Positions 1 through 10,825 of a DNA stretch of 64,000 nucleotides are shown one piece after another. Below the pieces are notes generated by a model, which saw only the letters and a list, made by a program, of their open reading frames with translations, had not been told where the DNA came from and ran no database searches. Source of the DNA: Piscicola geometra (Eukaryota > Annelida > Clitellata > Hirudinida > Piscicolidae). The stretch lies in the NCBI GenBank assembly GCA_943735955.1, contig OX030964.1, forward strand, positions 973,575-1,037,574, read 5' to 3'. A program made the position numbers and the translations under genes. The stretch's first letter is position 1. Every line of letters begins with the position of its first letter.

Positions 1-289
1 ACCAGTATTTGCAAATATATTTACCAAGAGTCGTTGACGAACCCGAACTTCAGGGGAATCCTCGTACCATTTTCTCTTCGGAGTGGTTGCCTGCTTTGGT
101 GTTAACTGTTTTTAACTTCTTCAACAATTTTTAATTTTGTTCCAATACTTTTCTGGGCATCCTTCTCTTCCTTTTTCATTTTTTGTAACACGCTGGATGT
201 TTTCGTTTCAAGTGAATTATTAAATTTGTTGCATTTTATTCAGAAAGTCTTTGACTGCATTTTTTCAGTTCTCCTTATCCTTATCATCC

Positions 290-698
290 TTTTCTGAGAC
301 CTGACATTCGCCTCTGTCGCATGAAGCTTCGTAAATAAAATACGCCCATACGGCATTTTCTTGTTTTCTGCCGCTATTAACTTTAAACATTTTATAAAAT
401 TTGTATAATACAACTGGTCAGAAATAAAGTAAAACACTAAATTAATATTATCGGGCTCGAAGAATAAAATAAATTAATAATATTATTGCTCAATAAAGTG
501 CATCCGCCAGTGTTGTATCTTGTAGCGCTTTTTTTTATAAATAGATATTTTTAGTTACTATTCATTTAGTATTCTTGTTTTTCAGTTTCTATTTCAGTTA
601 CAATTATGCATTGAATTACAGTTAAAGTTACAGTTAACTGAATCAAATTTTTCAGTTAATTTACCATTCTAGTTACAGTTACAGTTAACTGGAACAAC

Positions 699-702
<4 letters not shown>
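290..702 (-). mobile_element. hAT-B element end (fragment)
   Basis: Reads on the minus strand as the same sequence as 52418-52840: a terminus rich in AGTTAACTG and AGTTACAGTT words, then a stretch coding KMPYGRILFTKLHA (about 300-360). The end at 691-702 (GGAACAACACGG) matches the CAGTG-type terminus of the complete copy at 52418-53603 with one change. The rest of the element would lie left of the window or is lost; bases 1-289 show nothing I recognise. Confidence 0.7.

Positions 703-759
<57 letters not shown>
703..759. repeat. (AT)n microsatellite
   Basis: Uninterrupted TA dinucleotides between a hAT end and a CR1 3' end. Confidence 0.95.
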
Positions 760-765
<6 letters not shown>

Positions 766-953
766 GTATTATTATTTATTTTACAATTATTATTGACAAT
801 TAGTATAAATATAAAAAAGGATGAAATTAGGAAGCAAGAAATTGATTAATGGAAAATGAACAGTAAATTTGTAAGTTATTGTGATCGGTCGAACAAGTAC
901 GTTTTCAAGGCTGAATGTCACGGTCGAGCTCGGGGATTTGAGTCTATTGGGAA
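760..953 (-). mobile_element. CR1-like LINE 3' end fragment
   Basis: Reverse complement of the last coding residues and 3' UTR of the CR1 copy at 24609-26080, also shared with 17280-17470. It contains the reverse of the C-terminal KTYLFDR region and the AT-rich 3' UTR. 5'-truncated after about 190 bp, the usual form of LINE insertions. Confidence 0.8.
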
Positions 954-957
954 AAAC

Positions 958-1175
958 ATGCATTCATCCATGCATTCATCCGTGCATTCATCCCTGCATT
1001 TATCCATGCATTCATCCATGCATTCATCCATGCATTCATCCATGCATTCATCCATGCATTCATCCACGCATTCATCCATGCATTCATCCATGCATTCATC
1101 CATGCATTCCATTCATCCATGCATTCCATTCATCCATGCATTCATCCATGCATTCCATTCATCCATGCATTGCAC
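958..1175. repeat. 12-bp minisatellite CATGCATTCATC
   Basis: About 18 tandem units of CATGCATTCATC with point variants, becoming irregular after 1110. It lies in the intron just upstream of the 1241 exon. The long open frames across it on both strands are artefacts of a period divisible by three. Confidence 0.95.
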
Positions 1176-1240
1176 TACGCCATCATTCATGCAAGCACTC
1201 TCTGGCACACCTTACTGCACCCACCCATGCATGCACACAG

Positions 1241-1292
1241 ACGGCTTCCAGTGCGCTTTTTGTGGCAAGGTGTTTGCCTATGAGTATTACAG
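1241..1292 (+). CDS. PRDM14: PRDM14-like zinc-finger gene, exon a (first in window)
   Basis: The exon follows a CACACAG acceptor and ends AG/GTGGGT. It enters with two bases of a split codon, so an upstream exon outside the window ends in phase 1, and it leaves in phase 2. It encodes [16 protein letters not shown] plus a split Arg: the Cys-x2-Cys half and Phe core of a zinc finger whose His/Cys half is in the next exon. The KVFAYEYYR start followed by the CVDRGDRKYPC linker one exon on is characteristic of PRDM14, a PR/SET-family transcriptional regulator (germ-cell and pluripotency roles in vertebrates). The PR/SET part is not in this window. The minisatellite upstream is open in the same frame but is intron. 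Confidence 0.82.
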
Positions 1293-1349
1293 GTGGGTGG
1301 CTGGAGGTAGGGGTAAAGAAAAAGGTGAATGGAGGGATAGAGAGATAAG

Positions 1350-1480
1350 TGAGGAGGTGAATGGATGATGAATTGATGATGAATGGATGATGGATGGATG
1401 ATGGATGGATGATGAATGGATGATGGATGGATGATGAATGGATGATGAATGGATGATGGAGGGATGATGGAGGAATGAGG
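1350..1480. repeat. GGATGATGAAT tandem repeats inside the intron
   Basis: Imperfect GGATGATG/GAATGGATGAT repeats fill most of the 200-bp intron between the exons at 1241 and 1493. Confidence 0.9.
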
Positions 1481-1492
1481 AATGAACGACAG

Positions 1493-1564
1493 GGAAAAGC
1501 ACATGAAGTACACAAGATGTGTCGACAGAGGCGACCGCAAGTACCCATGTCATTTGTGCAGCAG
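1493..1564 (+). CDS. PRDM14: PRDM14-like zinc-finger gene, exon b
   Basis: Acceptor ACGACAG, donor GTGTGC; phase 2 in and out. It encodes EKHMKYTRCVDRGDRKYPCH followed by LCS, with split Arg codons at both edges. The first His and the Cys of YTRC complete the preceding finger as Cys-x2-Cys-x12-His-x5-Cys, so that finger is C2HC rather than C2H2. The VDRGDRKYP linker leads to the CHLC pair of the next finger. Joining with the neighbours restores one frame without adjustment, which is strong evidence of real exons. The 3' intron is TTG-rich and hosts a LINE. Confidence 0.83.
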
Positions 1565-1624
1565 GTGTGCTGTTTCTGTTGTTGTTGGTGTGCTGCTGTT
1601 GTTGTTGTTGTTATCGCTTATAGT
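1565..1624. repeat. TTG/GTT-rich intron sequence
   Basis: Runs of GTTGTT after the exon b donor. The same kind of sequence resumes at 3950-4050, so the LINE between them landed in a TTG-rich intron. Confidence 0.8.
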
Positions 1625-1978
1625 TCTTTGTTCCTATCCCGAATGACCGAACCATTCCGGTCTCATGCGGAGAAGGTAGGTGAACTGTCTCAGAGCCTCA
1701 TCGCGTTGATCGGTGTGGATGAGCTCCTCTCACTCTTTCCTGCTGCTCTTGCATTCCCAGAAGTGGTCTGGGCTGGTCTCCACTTCACCACACAGCTCAC
1801 AAGTGGTGTCTTCATTCAGGATGTTCCTGCGGTAGAACGCTGTGGCGGGACAGTGGCCACTGCGTAGCTGGGCCATAAGTGTCTTTGCTCGCTCACCGGT
1901 ACCATCTTCCCTTTTAGCGGGGCACCGTAGATTCGCTTTCGTCTCGGATCCGACAGCTCAGGAAGTTTCATACTTCTT

Positions 1979-2512
1979 TTAAGGAGGCTCTTGATTGCCG
2001 ACCACGTGACAGACGTTGCTTCGGCTGGCTCTCAAGAGATCCTCCTTTGTCCTACTCAGCTGCGGATCGTCGAATCTTGCTGCGTTCCGTAGACTTTCGA
2101 CACTTCCTTTACTGTCGGCGAAGATGGTCGCTCTGCCTGGCTGGTGCTCCATGATCCACTTTGCTGCTAAGCTGATGGCTCGGAGTTCAGCATCATGGGC
2201 TGTACAGAGTACCACTGCTGCTTCCAACCAGACGTCCCTAACCACCTCACCCTCCATAACCACCACTGCACTTCCACCATTCTTGTTGTTGTTGCTTACA
2301 AACCCATTAGTGTAGATGACCACTCCCCCTTCTTGCTTACGTAGCATCATTGTTTTCTCAACATCAGCCAGGAGCACCTCGTTTGCAGACTTTTTGTTGG
2401 CTCCACATGAGAGTTCACTGCACAGCTGAAGTGAAAGTGTCTCTTCCCATGGTTTAGGTCTGATGCGAATGAAGGGTTCTCGAATGGCATCATTGCCTGT
2501 GATCTGGGCCAA
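1979..2512 (-). pseudogene. LINE RNase H domain relic
   Basis: Open frame whose middle reads VVIYTNGFVSNNNKNGGSAV, then AHDAELRAISLAAKW and ATIFADSKGSVESL. These match the RNase H strand pattern with acidic residues at DAE and ADS. The first catalytic Asp, normally in a TDGS-like motif, appears as TNG here, so activity is probably lost. It continues the minus-strand LINE. Confidence 0.75.
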
Positions 2513-2708
2513 TGCACTTCTGGAATCCTCTCGCCAGCCTTTGTTTCGTTTGAAGCGATTCGGAACTTGTCAGCTGTCACACGAAGTGGGTGGTGTCTAT
2601 CCAGCCTCAGCGTTCTCTCATAGGTTCTCAGAGTCAGCATACAACCCTTAATCCTTGCCGGCACAATGTTCGCCTCACGCCACACTGCTTCATCTAGGCA
2701 TGTCCTGG

Positions 2709-3388
2709 TTAGCCCACCGTGGCGTTGTAAAGCTTCTTCAGTGTCGCAAATTCACATCCCCAGTCCTTACCAGTCAGTGCTGCGATCACTTTAGTTCTTT
2801 CACGCATGGATGCTGCCACCATTTGAACGTGCTTACCAAAGCTGAGACCATTGTCGATTGTCACACCAAAGAACCTACAGTGGCTACTAAAAGGTACTTG
2901 CATGTGACAAATCACCACCGAAGGAGTGACTTTCCAGTCTTTATTGTAGCTGCTGCATACAATTCCTTCTGATTTGTCAGCGTTCAGTTCCACCTTGTTG
3001 GCTTTGGTCCAAGTTTCAATACTGTTGATCACAGACTGCACCCTGGATGCCGCTTCATTGATCGTCCTGCTCGTGGCCCAGACTTCGATGTCATCTGCGT
3101 AGCCACTGATCTGCACTTCCGCAGTATCTTTCCTGAGCAGGTCATTGGTGTAGAGAAGGAAAAGGATCGGAGACAACACAGCTCCCTGTGGCAGGCCCTG
3201 TGTCATCTTTTTCCACTTGCTCTCACCGTCACCAAGACGAACCATTGCTTTGCGGTCTTCCAGGAAGCATTTGACCCATTCAAGCATCCTCAGTGGCATC
3301 TTCAGGTCGTTCAGCTTCATTAGCAGTCTTTCCCGCCATACACGGTCGTAGGCTTTGCTGCAATTAAGTAATGCTGCGACGGTTCTTT
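2709..3388 (-). pseudogene. LINE reverse transcriptase, C-terminal part
   Basis: Contains SKAYDRVWRERLLMKL (motif A region), LPQGAVLSPILFLLYTNDLL (motif B) and GYADDIEVWA (the YADD catalytic box). The upstream part resumes beyond the SINE at 3576-3895 (SYRPISLTSVLCKVMERMLA and QLGFQ). Close to uninterrupted apart from the SINE, suggesting a fairly recent insertion. Confidence 0.85.
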
Positions 3389-3575
3389 TTAATAATAATG
3401 TCAGTTTTGTATAGCGCACGGGCACGCAACTGAAGCGCCACTCACACGACATAAGTCGTGAAACACCGCATCATATACACTAGGTATATGATAGCTCACG
3501 GTTGGCTGTACAGAGATTCGAACTGGCGACCTTTAAGTTGCAGGTCTAACGACTTACCATCTAAGCCAACCCGCT
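3389..3575 (-). mobile_element. tRNA-derived SINE, copy 1
   Basis: Read on the minus strand it starts GCGGGTTGGCTTAGATGG, an A-box-like tRNA head, and has GGTCGCCAGTTCGAATC about 50 bp later, a good B box. It ends GCGCTATACAAAACTGACAT plus a short TTA/A tail. Near-identical to 40875-41057. It interrupts the LINE reverse transcriptase, so it is younger than that LINE. Confidence 0.85.
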
Positions 3576-3895
3576 GTCGGTGTGGATTGGAAGCCATCGT
3601 AGATGTCCTGTGACAAGCGCATGCAGTGTTGCTCCGTTGATTTCAGACGTTGGAAACCAAGTTGCCACGGCTGTGTGATGGAGTTTGCTTCCAGCCAATA
3701 ACCCAACCTGTTGGCAAGCATTCTTTCCATGACCTTGCATAGGACTGAGGTGAGGCTTATGGGTCTATATGACTCCACGCAGTCTGCCGGCTTCCCTGTC
3801 TTTAGAAGCGGAATAATTACTGCTTGCATCCACCTTCCCGGGACTGTTCCCTGCAGCCAGGACTCGTTGCAGATCTTTAGCAGGACGATGAGCAT
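3576..3895 (-). pseudogene. LINE reverse transcriptase, N-terminal part
   Basis: Encodes WLQGTVPGRWMQAVIIPLLK, SYRPISLTSVLCKVMERMLA and the fingers-region QLGF motif, continuous in sense with the frame at 2709-3388 once the SINE is set aside. Confidence 0.8.
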
Positions 3896-4133
3896 GTTTT
3901 ATGGCAAGTGGCTCAACGTTGGCGGTTCGATCTTGTCGTTACCACCCTTCTTGGTTGCTGTTGTTGCTGATTTGCTGCTGTTGTTGTTGTTGGTGTGCTG
4001 TTGTGGTTGTTGTTGTTTAAGCTGTTGTTACAGTTGTTTAATTTCGGTGGTGTTTCGTCAAGAACTGATTATTGGAAGAGAATGTGTTGGCGAGGCTTCA
4101 AGGCAAGCACACACACCACACACGCTCGCACAG

Positions 4134-4203
4134 GTCCTTCGAGAAGAGAGACCGTTTGCGCATCCACATCTTGCACGTGCATGATAAGTACCAGCCTCAC
4201 AAG
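4134..4203 (+). CDS. PRDM14: PRDM14-like zinc-finger gene, exon c
   Basis: Acceptor CGCACAG, donor GTACCG. One base completes the split Arg, then SFEKRDRLRIHILHVHDKYQ followed by PHK, ending in phase 0. It completes the CHLC finger (Cys-x2-Cys-x12-His-x4-His). FEKRDRLRIHILHVH is a highly conserved PRDM14 finger in my recollection of the family. Preceded by a CA-rich stretch; followed immediately by the TACAA pentanucleotide array. Confidence 0.85.
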
Positions 4204-4204
4204 G

Positions 4205-4573
4205 TACCGTCTACTATACAATACAATACAATACAAAACAGTGAAATACAATACAATACAGAACAGTAAAATACAATACAATACAAACAATACAAGACAA
4301 TAAATTACGATACAATACAATAAAACACAATACAATAAAGTACAATACAATACAATGCAATAAAAAACATTAAAATACAATACAGACCAATACAATACAA
4401 AAAATACAACACAATGCAATACAGTACAGTACAATACAATACAGTACAATACAACACAGTACAATACAATACAGTACAATACAATACAGTACAATACAAC
4501 ACAATACAGTACAATAAAATACAATACAATACAGTACAATACAAGACAGTACAATACAATGCAGTAAATACAA
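4205..4573. repeat. (TACAA)n imperfect pentanucleotide array
   Basis: AATACAATACA repeats with frequent G and A changes beginning a few bases after the exon c donor. It grades into the TATAA array. Confidence 0.95.
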
Positions 4574-5396
4574 TACATTAGAATATAATAATATAATATA
4601 ATATAATATAATATAATATAATATAATATAATATAATATAATATAATATAATATAATATAATATAATATAATATAATATAATATAATATAATATAATATA
4701 ATATAATATAATATAATATAATATAATATAATATAATATAATATAATATAATATAATATAATATAATATAATATAATATAATATAATATAATATAATATA
4801 ATATAATATAATATACTTGAATATAATATAATATAATATAATATAATATAATATAATATAATATAATATAATATAATATAATATAATATAATATAATATA
4901 ATATAATATAATATAATATAATATACTATAATATAATATAATATAATATAATATAATATAATATAATATAATATAATATAATATAATATAATATAATATA
5001 ATATAATATACTTGAATATAATATAATATAATATAATATAATATAATATAATATAATATAATATAATATAATATAATATAATATAATATAATATAATATA
5101 ATATAATATAATATAATATAATATAATATAATATAATATAATATAATATAATATAATATAATATAATATAATATAATATAATATAATATAATATAATATA
5201 ATATAATATAATATAATATAATATAATATAATATAATATAATATAATATAATATAATATAATATAATATAATATAATATAATATAATATAATATAATATA
5301 ATATAATATAATATAATATACTTGAATATAATATAATATAATTGAATATAATATAAAATAATATAATATAAAATAATATAATATAATATAAAACAT
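4574..5396. repeat. (TATAA)n array, about 820 bp
   Basis: Almost perfect TATAA pentamers, with the same CTTGA variant at about 4816, 5011 and 5321 and one CTATA variant at 4925. The degenerate flank next to the homogeneous core suggests recent expansion from an older TACAA tract. Long open frames here are repeat artefacts. Confidence 0.95.
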
Positions 5397-5470
5397 TATA
5401 AAAAAAGACCATACAATAAAGGTTATTGTTAACATTGTGTAAACCCAATCGAGCTTCAAGACCATTCGGT
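5397..5470 (-). mobile_element. Element end that seeds a TTGTA tail
   Basis: On the minus strand this reads GGTCTTGAAGCTCGATTGGG, then TTTACACAATGTTAACAATA, ending at the pentamer array. A diverged copy on the plus strand at 26337-26400 likewise ends in (TTGTA)n. The pentamer array is therefore probably the expanded tail of this unidentified element. Confidence 0.5.
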
Positions 5471-5528
5471 TTTTGAAGAATTATAACATTTAAACTGCTT
5501 ATAAGTACTAATGCTTGTATTGATCTTT

Positions 5529-7190
5529 AACCCATATTTGCTCAGTTTTCTATTATAGAAACATCAAGAAAAAAAAATTAACAGAAAATTCAATAATCAG
5601 TAAATCTTTAATTTGTAAATCGAAATTTGTTCACAAATAAATTAACTACAATATGGCTTCAATAGTTTGTTGATTATCTTAAACTTAAATATTTTTTGTA
5701 ATTTTTTTCCTAATTAAAAAATGGCTAAAGAAAAATAATTACTAAAATTTTCAAACTTTCTGTATTTTTTTGTTTTTTTTGTTTTCAATAAATTACCTTC
5801 TTTTATATATAATTCAAAAATTTCATCAATTCCTAATCTACTTATACATTTTAAACAAATCATGAATTTTCCATTATTGGAACAGTGAGCATGAAAGGGG
5901 GAGTCAAATGTTACTATAAGTTTTTAAATATTCATTTTATTCGTTGTGCAAAAATTAAAAAGGAGAAATTTTTTTTACTGAAGTTAGAATAAATTACACT
6001 TCCTTTATATATAATTGAAATTTCATCATCATCAATTCGTAATCTACTTATCATACATTTTAAACAAATTATAAATGTTCCATTATTGGAACAGTGAGCA
6101 TGAAGGGGGGTGTCCAATTTTACTATAAGTTTTTAAATTTTCATTTTATTCGTTGTCTAAAAATTAAGAAATGAGGAAAAAAAGATAAATTTACCGAAGT
6201 TAGACTTCTAATTGTTTTGCTAAATCAAAAATGTATAGAAAATAGAAAAAAAGAAATTCTTGGAAGCATCAGTGTTGATAAAAGCATGGCAGTATACATT
6301 ATAAAAAAATGTGGCGGAACAATTTAGGAGAAGGAAGCCAATAAGGTTTGGGTTTAAGTTTTTGTATCTTCGCAACCGTCTTGGTTATTCAATTGAATAC
6401 AAGCCCTACCAGGGAACAACAGGTCCAGTATATGACAAGGGGTTGAGTCTTGGTGCCAGCGTTGTTGTGATTTTAGTTTCAATATTACCAAATGTTTTCA
6501 GAGATAGATTTTTCAGGTCACTGAAGCTAATTGATGAACTTCAAAGAGTAGTTTATGAAAACTGTGGGACAGTAAGGTACAACAGAATAGGAAAATGTCC
6601 AGTTAGGCTGAAAATTAGCATTGCTAGGTACAAAGCTTTTAAAAAACTTTTAGGGTTTCCTTTGATTATAAATTGGAAAAAGCATCCAATAGTAAAAGAT
6701 TCATTTGGAATAATAACTCTCTAGTTTGTATCATAAGAAATGTCAAGGGCATCAATCCAGTTGTTTCATGTCAACGATGGGTATCAACAGAGAACACACA
6801 ACTTCCTGTTGATATACCAATCTTTCTCTGGTAGTGGAAAGTCCAAAAGTGGAAAGCCTGTGGAAAGTTAAGTGCTAAGTCCTGTTAGTTTCGATAAACA
6901 AAAACTTTCTTTAATTTTAGCAGAAAAGCAAAGTCGCGTTTTTCTAAAAAAGATCACAGCTAGAATTTGAGGAAAATGCTTAAAAACCTTTTATACAAAA
7001 TATAACAACTGTAATTTTTTTTACTAGTTTTTATTTATATTATTCTATTTTAATATTCAATAAATAAAAAATTAAAAAAACAATTTTTCAAACTTTTTTG
7101 ATAACAAAACATTCAATCCAGTGTTAAAATTGTCTCCCCCGTTCATGCTCAGTGTTCCATTAATGGAACATTTACATTTTGATTCTAGAT
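5529..7190 (+). mobile_element. piggyBac-like element, copy 1
   Basis: Begins at TTTAACCCATATTTGCTCAG, where the TTAA/CCC junction is typical of piggyBac. It carries a transposase relic at 6311-6850 and ends near a TTCCATTAATGGAA word at about 7150-7165. A block of about 190 bp (5818-5990) is tandemly repeated at 6000-6190. It lies in the intron between exons c and d. The right boundary is uncertain. Confidence 0.6.
6311..6724 (+). pseudogene. piggyBac-like transposase fragment
   Basis: Encodes a 137-residue stretch with KPIRFGFKFLYL, IEYKPYQGTTGPVY, GLSLGASVVVILVSILPNVF and LKLIDELQ, then GTVRYNRIGKCPV. This is the RNase H-like core of the piggyBac DDE transposase family (KPIRFGFKxW, YxG, LGxxVV, LP, GTxRxNR). 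The conserved W after KPIRFGFK and the Asp-Asn before FF are altered (FRDRFF). The frame shifts after 6724, where WNNNSLVCIIRN continues in another frame. It is an incomplete relic. Confidence 0.78.
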
Positions 7191-7607
7191 AGAACATTTT
7201 TCCTCATATCAAATTTTTTTTTGCTTTTTTAATCAATTGATTGTATTTTGAAAAGAAAATAGTAAAAATTAATGAAATAAAAATTCTAGCAAAAACAGGT
7301 TAATAATATTTTTTTTAAATACACCTAAATCATAATATATTTTCGTTCATAAAATACATATTATAATATATATTAATTATGTACTACAACTATAAGTATA
7401 TTATTTTTGTTCTGAACACCTTTCAATATATGGCACATACGATTTTCTAAAGACAGTTCAGATTATATTATTCAGAACTGAAAGAAAATTCCCTTTCACC
7501 TGAATACCCCTCCCCACCCAACTATCCTTGTTCTCCCAACCATCCTTTTCCAGTCAATGATGTTCTTCTACCCAGCTATTCCCACCCATCCCCTGCAACC
7601 ACAACAG

Positions 7608-7664
7608 TGCACTGTGTGCAGCAAGAGCTTCAGTCAGTCCTCGTCCCTCAACAAGCATATGAGG
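7608..7664 (+). CDS. PRDM14: PRDM14-like zinc-finger gene, exon d
   Basis: Acceptor ACAACAG, strong donor GTAAAG; exactly 19 codons, phase 0 at both ends: CTVCSKSFSQSSSLNKHMR. This is a C2H2 finger (Cys-x2-Cys-x12-His-x3-His) whose last Val-His comes from the next exon. A finger cut this way and flanked by good splice sites in a non-repetitive island is not expected by chance. The next intron is 8.75 kb and holds several transposons. Confidence 0.88.
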
Positions 7665-7699
7665 GTAAAGATAGTATAATAAAAAATAATAATAAAAAA

Positions 7700-9250
7700 A
7701 GAAATAAAACTTAAATCTTTCCAAGAGCGGAATCCTCTTTTATGCGAACGATTTCAAAAGAACGGATTGTTTTTGCATTGAAATCACGAGCGCATTGTTT
7801 AATTCATCGGATGCACTCAATCCGTACATCTAATGCGTTTTGAACATTGTTTAATTCATCCGGGTGTGTCACGAAGGACATTGTTTAATTCTTCACTACA
7901 TAATTCGACGTACATCCTATCAACCCTACTCAAAGACGGGTTTATAGGATTTATTGATGTATAAATAGAACTACCTCCAATCAAAGCTATTTAGGTTAGC
8001 TATAAAAAACAGTAAATATGAATTTCATTGGTTTTATTAATTAATTAACTAAAATAGTTTATTGAATTATTTTGTTTATGCATTAAAGTATTATATTAAC
8101 TAAATATTATTATATTTTCATAAAAAGACCTGCGTGGTTCCAACTCCCTAAACTAAACTACACATTTTGAAGTTGAGAAAGGCCCTACAGCTTTAAGAAA
8201 AGTTTGTTCATTGGCAAATTACTAATTCTAAATTGGCTATAGATTTTACACATAATTTCGAAAAGCATGGAAGCCCCAAAAGTTGAATCAGTGCCAATGA
8301 GAGAGAAAATCAGACTGGGTCCAGTAGGGAAAGAAGTTAATTTAATTGCAAAAAGGTTATTAGTTCAGTTTATTGGGAAATATGTGTATCACTAGATTCC
8401 AGTAACTTGACTAACATGACATTCATTTCACTTGACTTTATTAATGTAGAAGCCCCAAAAGTTGAAGGAAGTAATGTTAATTCATGTGAGTTGAAGTGAA
8501 TATTTATAGTGGTTTTTTTATATGTTACTTGTTAAATACTTGTTTAATACTTTACTCATTGTGAAACAGGAATACAAGCCAGACTATAGTGAAAAAATTA
8601 TGGAATTAATTAGAAAAAACTTGGAGTTGAAAGTCTAAAAAGTTCAGGCTATAACTAAGATGACCCACACCATTCAACAGACAAGAGAAAGAACTTTAGA
8701 TGCTGTGAACCAGTTCATTGAAGATTTTAAATGATTTTGTTATTCGTGTAAAAGAAGTTTAAATAAATAAATATATAAAACGAGTTTTTTTTCACGTTAA
8801 AATTTATTAACAGAACACAATCTTAAGGCTTCTAACCGTCCTAAAACGTTAAAACTAAACGCAATAAAAAAAAATTTAAATTAATTTTTTGTGCAAAAAT
8901 CAAAAATCTCGTTCAGTTATTGTTTAAATCATAAATTTATTCTACAGCTATCGCCGTTAGAAAGTCTGAAAAATGTTCTTGTTTACATCCTACAATTTTT
9001 CTAATGCCGTTGTTTATTTCTTCTTAAACCTATTAATCCGATGCATACATCCGAGATTTAATATTTATGGAGAATTAAATAATGCGGCCCACTTCTCAAG
9101 ATCGGAAACCTCTCTAACGCGTAATAAGGAATTATAGACTCAAACGTAAAATTTAACCCCATTACGCGGAATTGTTGTTTACATTTTAAGCTTTTTTTAA
9201 GCAATTTGTATCCGTGCACGTCCCTAATCACTGGACTGTTTTTTATTTAT
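7700..9250. mobile_element. Uncharacterised element with loose terminal inverted repeats
   Basis: The left 250 bp repeats CATTGTTTAATTCATC words around CGGATGCA. The right 230 bp (9000-9130) has the reverse-complement words GCATCGGATTAAT. Between them are coding-like pieces (8267-8395 and 8571-8636). I cannot assign it to a transposon family or fix its ends. Confidence 0.35.
8267..8395 (+). pseudogene. Unrecognised coding-like fragment
   Basis: A 42-codon frame starting MEAPKVESVPMREKIRLGPV, followed by GKEVNLIAKRLLVQFIGKYV and YH. The G-x-VGKEVNLxA...YVYH pattern vaguely resembles the N domain of Argonaute/Piwi proteins, but that is only an impression. A second copy of GAAGCCCCAAAAGTTGAA lies at about 8450, and a frame EYKPDYSEKIMELIRKNLEL follows an ACAG at 8567-8570. 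Not assigned. Confidence 0.3.
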
Positions 9251-9948
9251 ATATAACTTTTTTTCCGTTTAACCACACACACGTTAAAGTAGTCTTACAA
9301 ATGTTGACGTTTATTCTACATTCATTGAAAGAAGAAATGTTTGAAAAATCAACTTATTAGATGCAATTTTATGGTTCTATAAACAATAAAAAAATGATTT
9401 TTCCACTGTGGCTTCAAAAGTGACAATCCTATTGAAAATACATCTGCTGATGATGTTGATGAACATGTGGTTGGTGTTCTACTGCGAAGAATTACACACT
9501 TGTGTCAAGGAAATTCAAACTTAACAAATGAAGCTTCAGAAGAAAAAGAAGATAATGAAGAAGTGAGTGAGAAAGAAGCAGAGACGTTGTCCCCTAGAAA
9601 AGCATGGAGCATGAAAAACAAAATTTTCGAAAAAATAGTCGTTTTTTACCCTTAGTTCGAACAAAAATTTAAAAAAATAGAATGTCTATGGTCATAATTA
9701 TGGCGAACAATAGCAATTCTTATAACTGATTTTTAAGAATATAATTCTATTTTTGAAATTTTCAAAAAATACAAATATAAATTTTTCAAATCAATATTTT
9801 ATTATATTTTGTTAGATTTCATAGCAAAATAACTGAAAATTTTTCTAACTTAAACTAATTTACCAGAATTATTTTGTTCACTCAAATTCAGATTTTTAAC
9901 TCAAAGATTTTATTAAATTTTTTCAAAAGGTCTATGGTCCAATGGGTT
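9251..9948 (+). other. AT-rich intron with one short acidic frame
   Basis: The frame at 9467-9655 encodes an acidic stretch (EASEEKEDNEEVSEKEAETL) then KNKIFEKIVVFYP. It could be a transposase N-terminus, but no motif is diagnostic. The rest shows nothing recognisable. Confidence 0.3.
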
Positions 9949-10396
9949 AACCCATAAGTGCCAGTGATCCGAATTCAGACAGGAAAATTAAAATATTATA
10001 ATTAATTAGGTAATCATTTGTAAAAATTAAAATATTATAATTAATCAGGGAATCATGTGTAATAATTAAAATAATATAATTAATTAGGTAATCATATGTG
10101 ATTATTTGTGTGTTTCTGTTAGGTAGTATAGGTGCGTTATCTACACTTTAGAATAATATTTATTTAAATTGGTGCTATAGTTTATTTACAGTCAATTTTT
10201 AAAATCATGCGAAATCAACATTTTTTGTTTAACTTGTTTGAAAATAATATGACGCAGTAATTATTCTTTTATTTTTTTGCAAGTATATACTTTGAACAAC
10301 ACAATAGAAAAAGTTACTTGCTTATAATTTATCCAGAATAGCTACAAATTGAATATAAATTAGTATGTTTAATATTGGATCAGTGGGCTCTTAACC
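9949..10396. mobile_element. piggyBac-type non-autonomous element (candidate)
   Basis: Left end TTAACCCATAAGTGCCAGTG then ATCC. The right end, read in reverse, is TTAAGAGCCCACTGATCC. TTAA sits outside both ends and the inner CACTGATCC/CAGTGATCC words match. No coding capacity. Confidence 0.45.
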
Positions 10397-10402
10397 AGTC
10401 AT

Positions 10403-10660
10403 TTGCCTCTAGTTTCATACAGAAATGGGTTACCATTGGGCTTAAATTTTGATTTTGAATTACTCTCATGTGTGGATACTACTGAAAAAACTACTTTGTT
10501 TTTTTTGAAAGAAATAATTCTGGGCATTTCGAGTGATCAGAATGTTCACGCAATAGGAATTGCAAGAATATATCTTTTCAATTGGCTGATTATGAGCCTA
10601 AATTATGTTTTTTTTAATGTTGCTAAATTTTTTATAAGGTCTGTTAGTCACTACTGTTAA
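10403..10660 (+). other. Unrecognised open frame in AT-rich DNA
   Basis: 85 codons, hydrophobic and aromatic-rich at the C-terminal half, with no motif I recognise. It may be chance or a transposase remnant next to the piggyBac-type end. Confidence 0.15.
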
Positions 10661-10825
10661 CCACAAAAAGAAAACTAACGAAACCTTGTTTTTGGCATTT
10701 TTAAATAATAATTTTACCTAATATGTGTATATATTATATACTATATAATAATTATAAACTCATAATTAATTACTCGATATTTAGACAATAAAACTAAATT
10801 ATTCATAATTATAATTTTTTGAGTA

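Larger units (their letters stand above)
1625..3950 (-). mobile_element. RNase H-type LINE, 5'-truncated, SINE-interrupted
   Basis: Minus-strand non-LTR retrotransposon occupying the intron between exons b and c. From 5' to 3' it holds reverse transcriptase (3576-3895 and 2709-3388, split by a SINE), RNase H (1979-2512) and a C-terminal Cys/His knuckle (about 1730-1830, CELCGEVE then DHFWEC). An RNase H after the RT points to the I group of LINEs. The endonuclease half is absent. Frameshifts separate the domains, so it is dead. Confidence 0.85.

Noticed and set aside
856..1368. 170-codon open frame joining the 12-bp minisatellite and a zinc-finger stretch
   Set aside because: The minisatellite part is open because its period is a multiple of three; only 1241-1292 is exon, shown by its acceptor and donor.
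3389..3575. Functional tRNA gene
   Set aside because: It has A and B boxes but an unrelated 110-bp tail and near-identical copies, so it is a SINE; no intact cloverleaf acceptor stem.
4069..5448. 459-codon frame of repeated LYYII/ILYY residues
   Set aside because: Direct translation of the TATAA array; no signature beyond the repeat.
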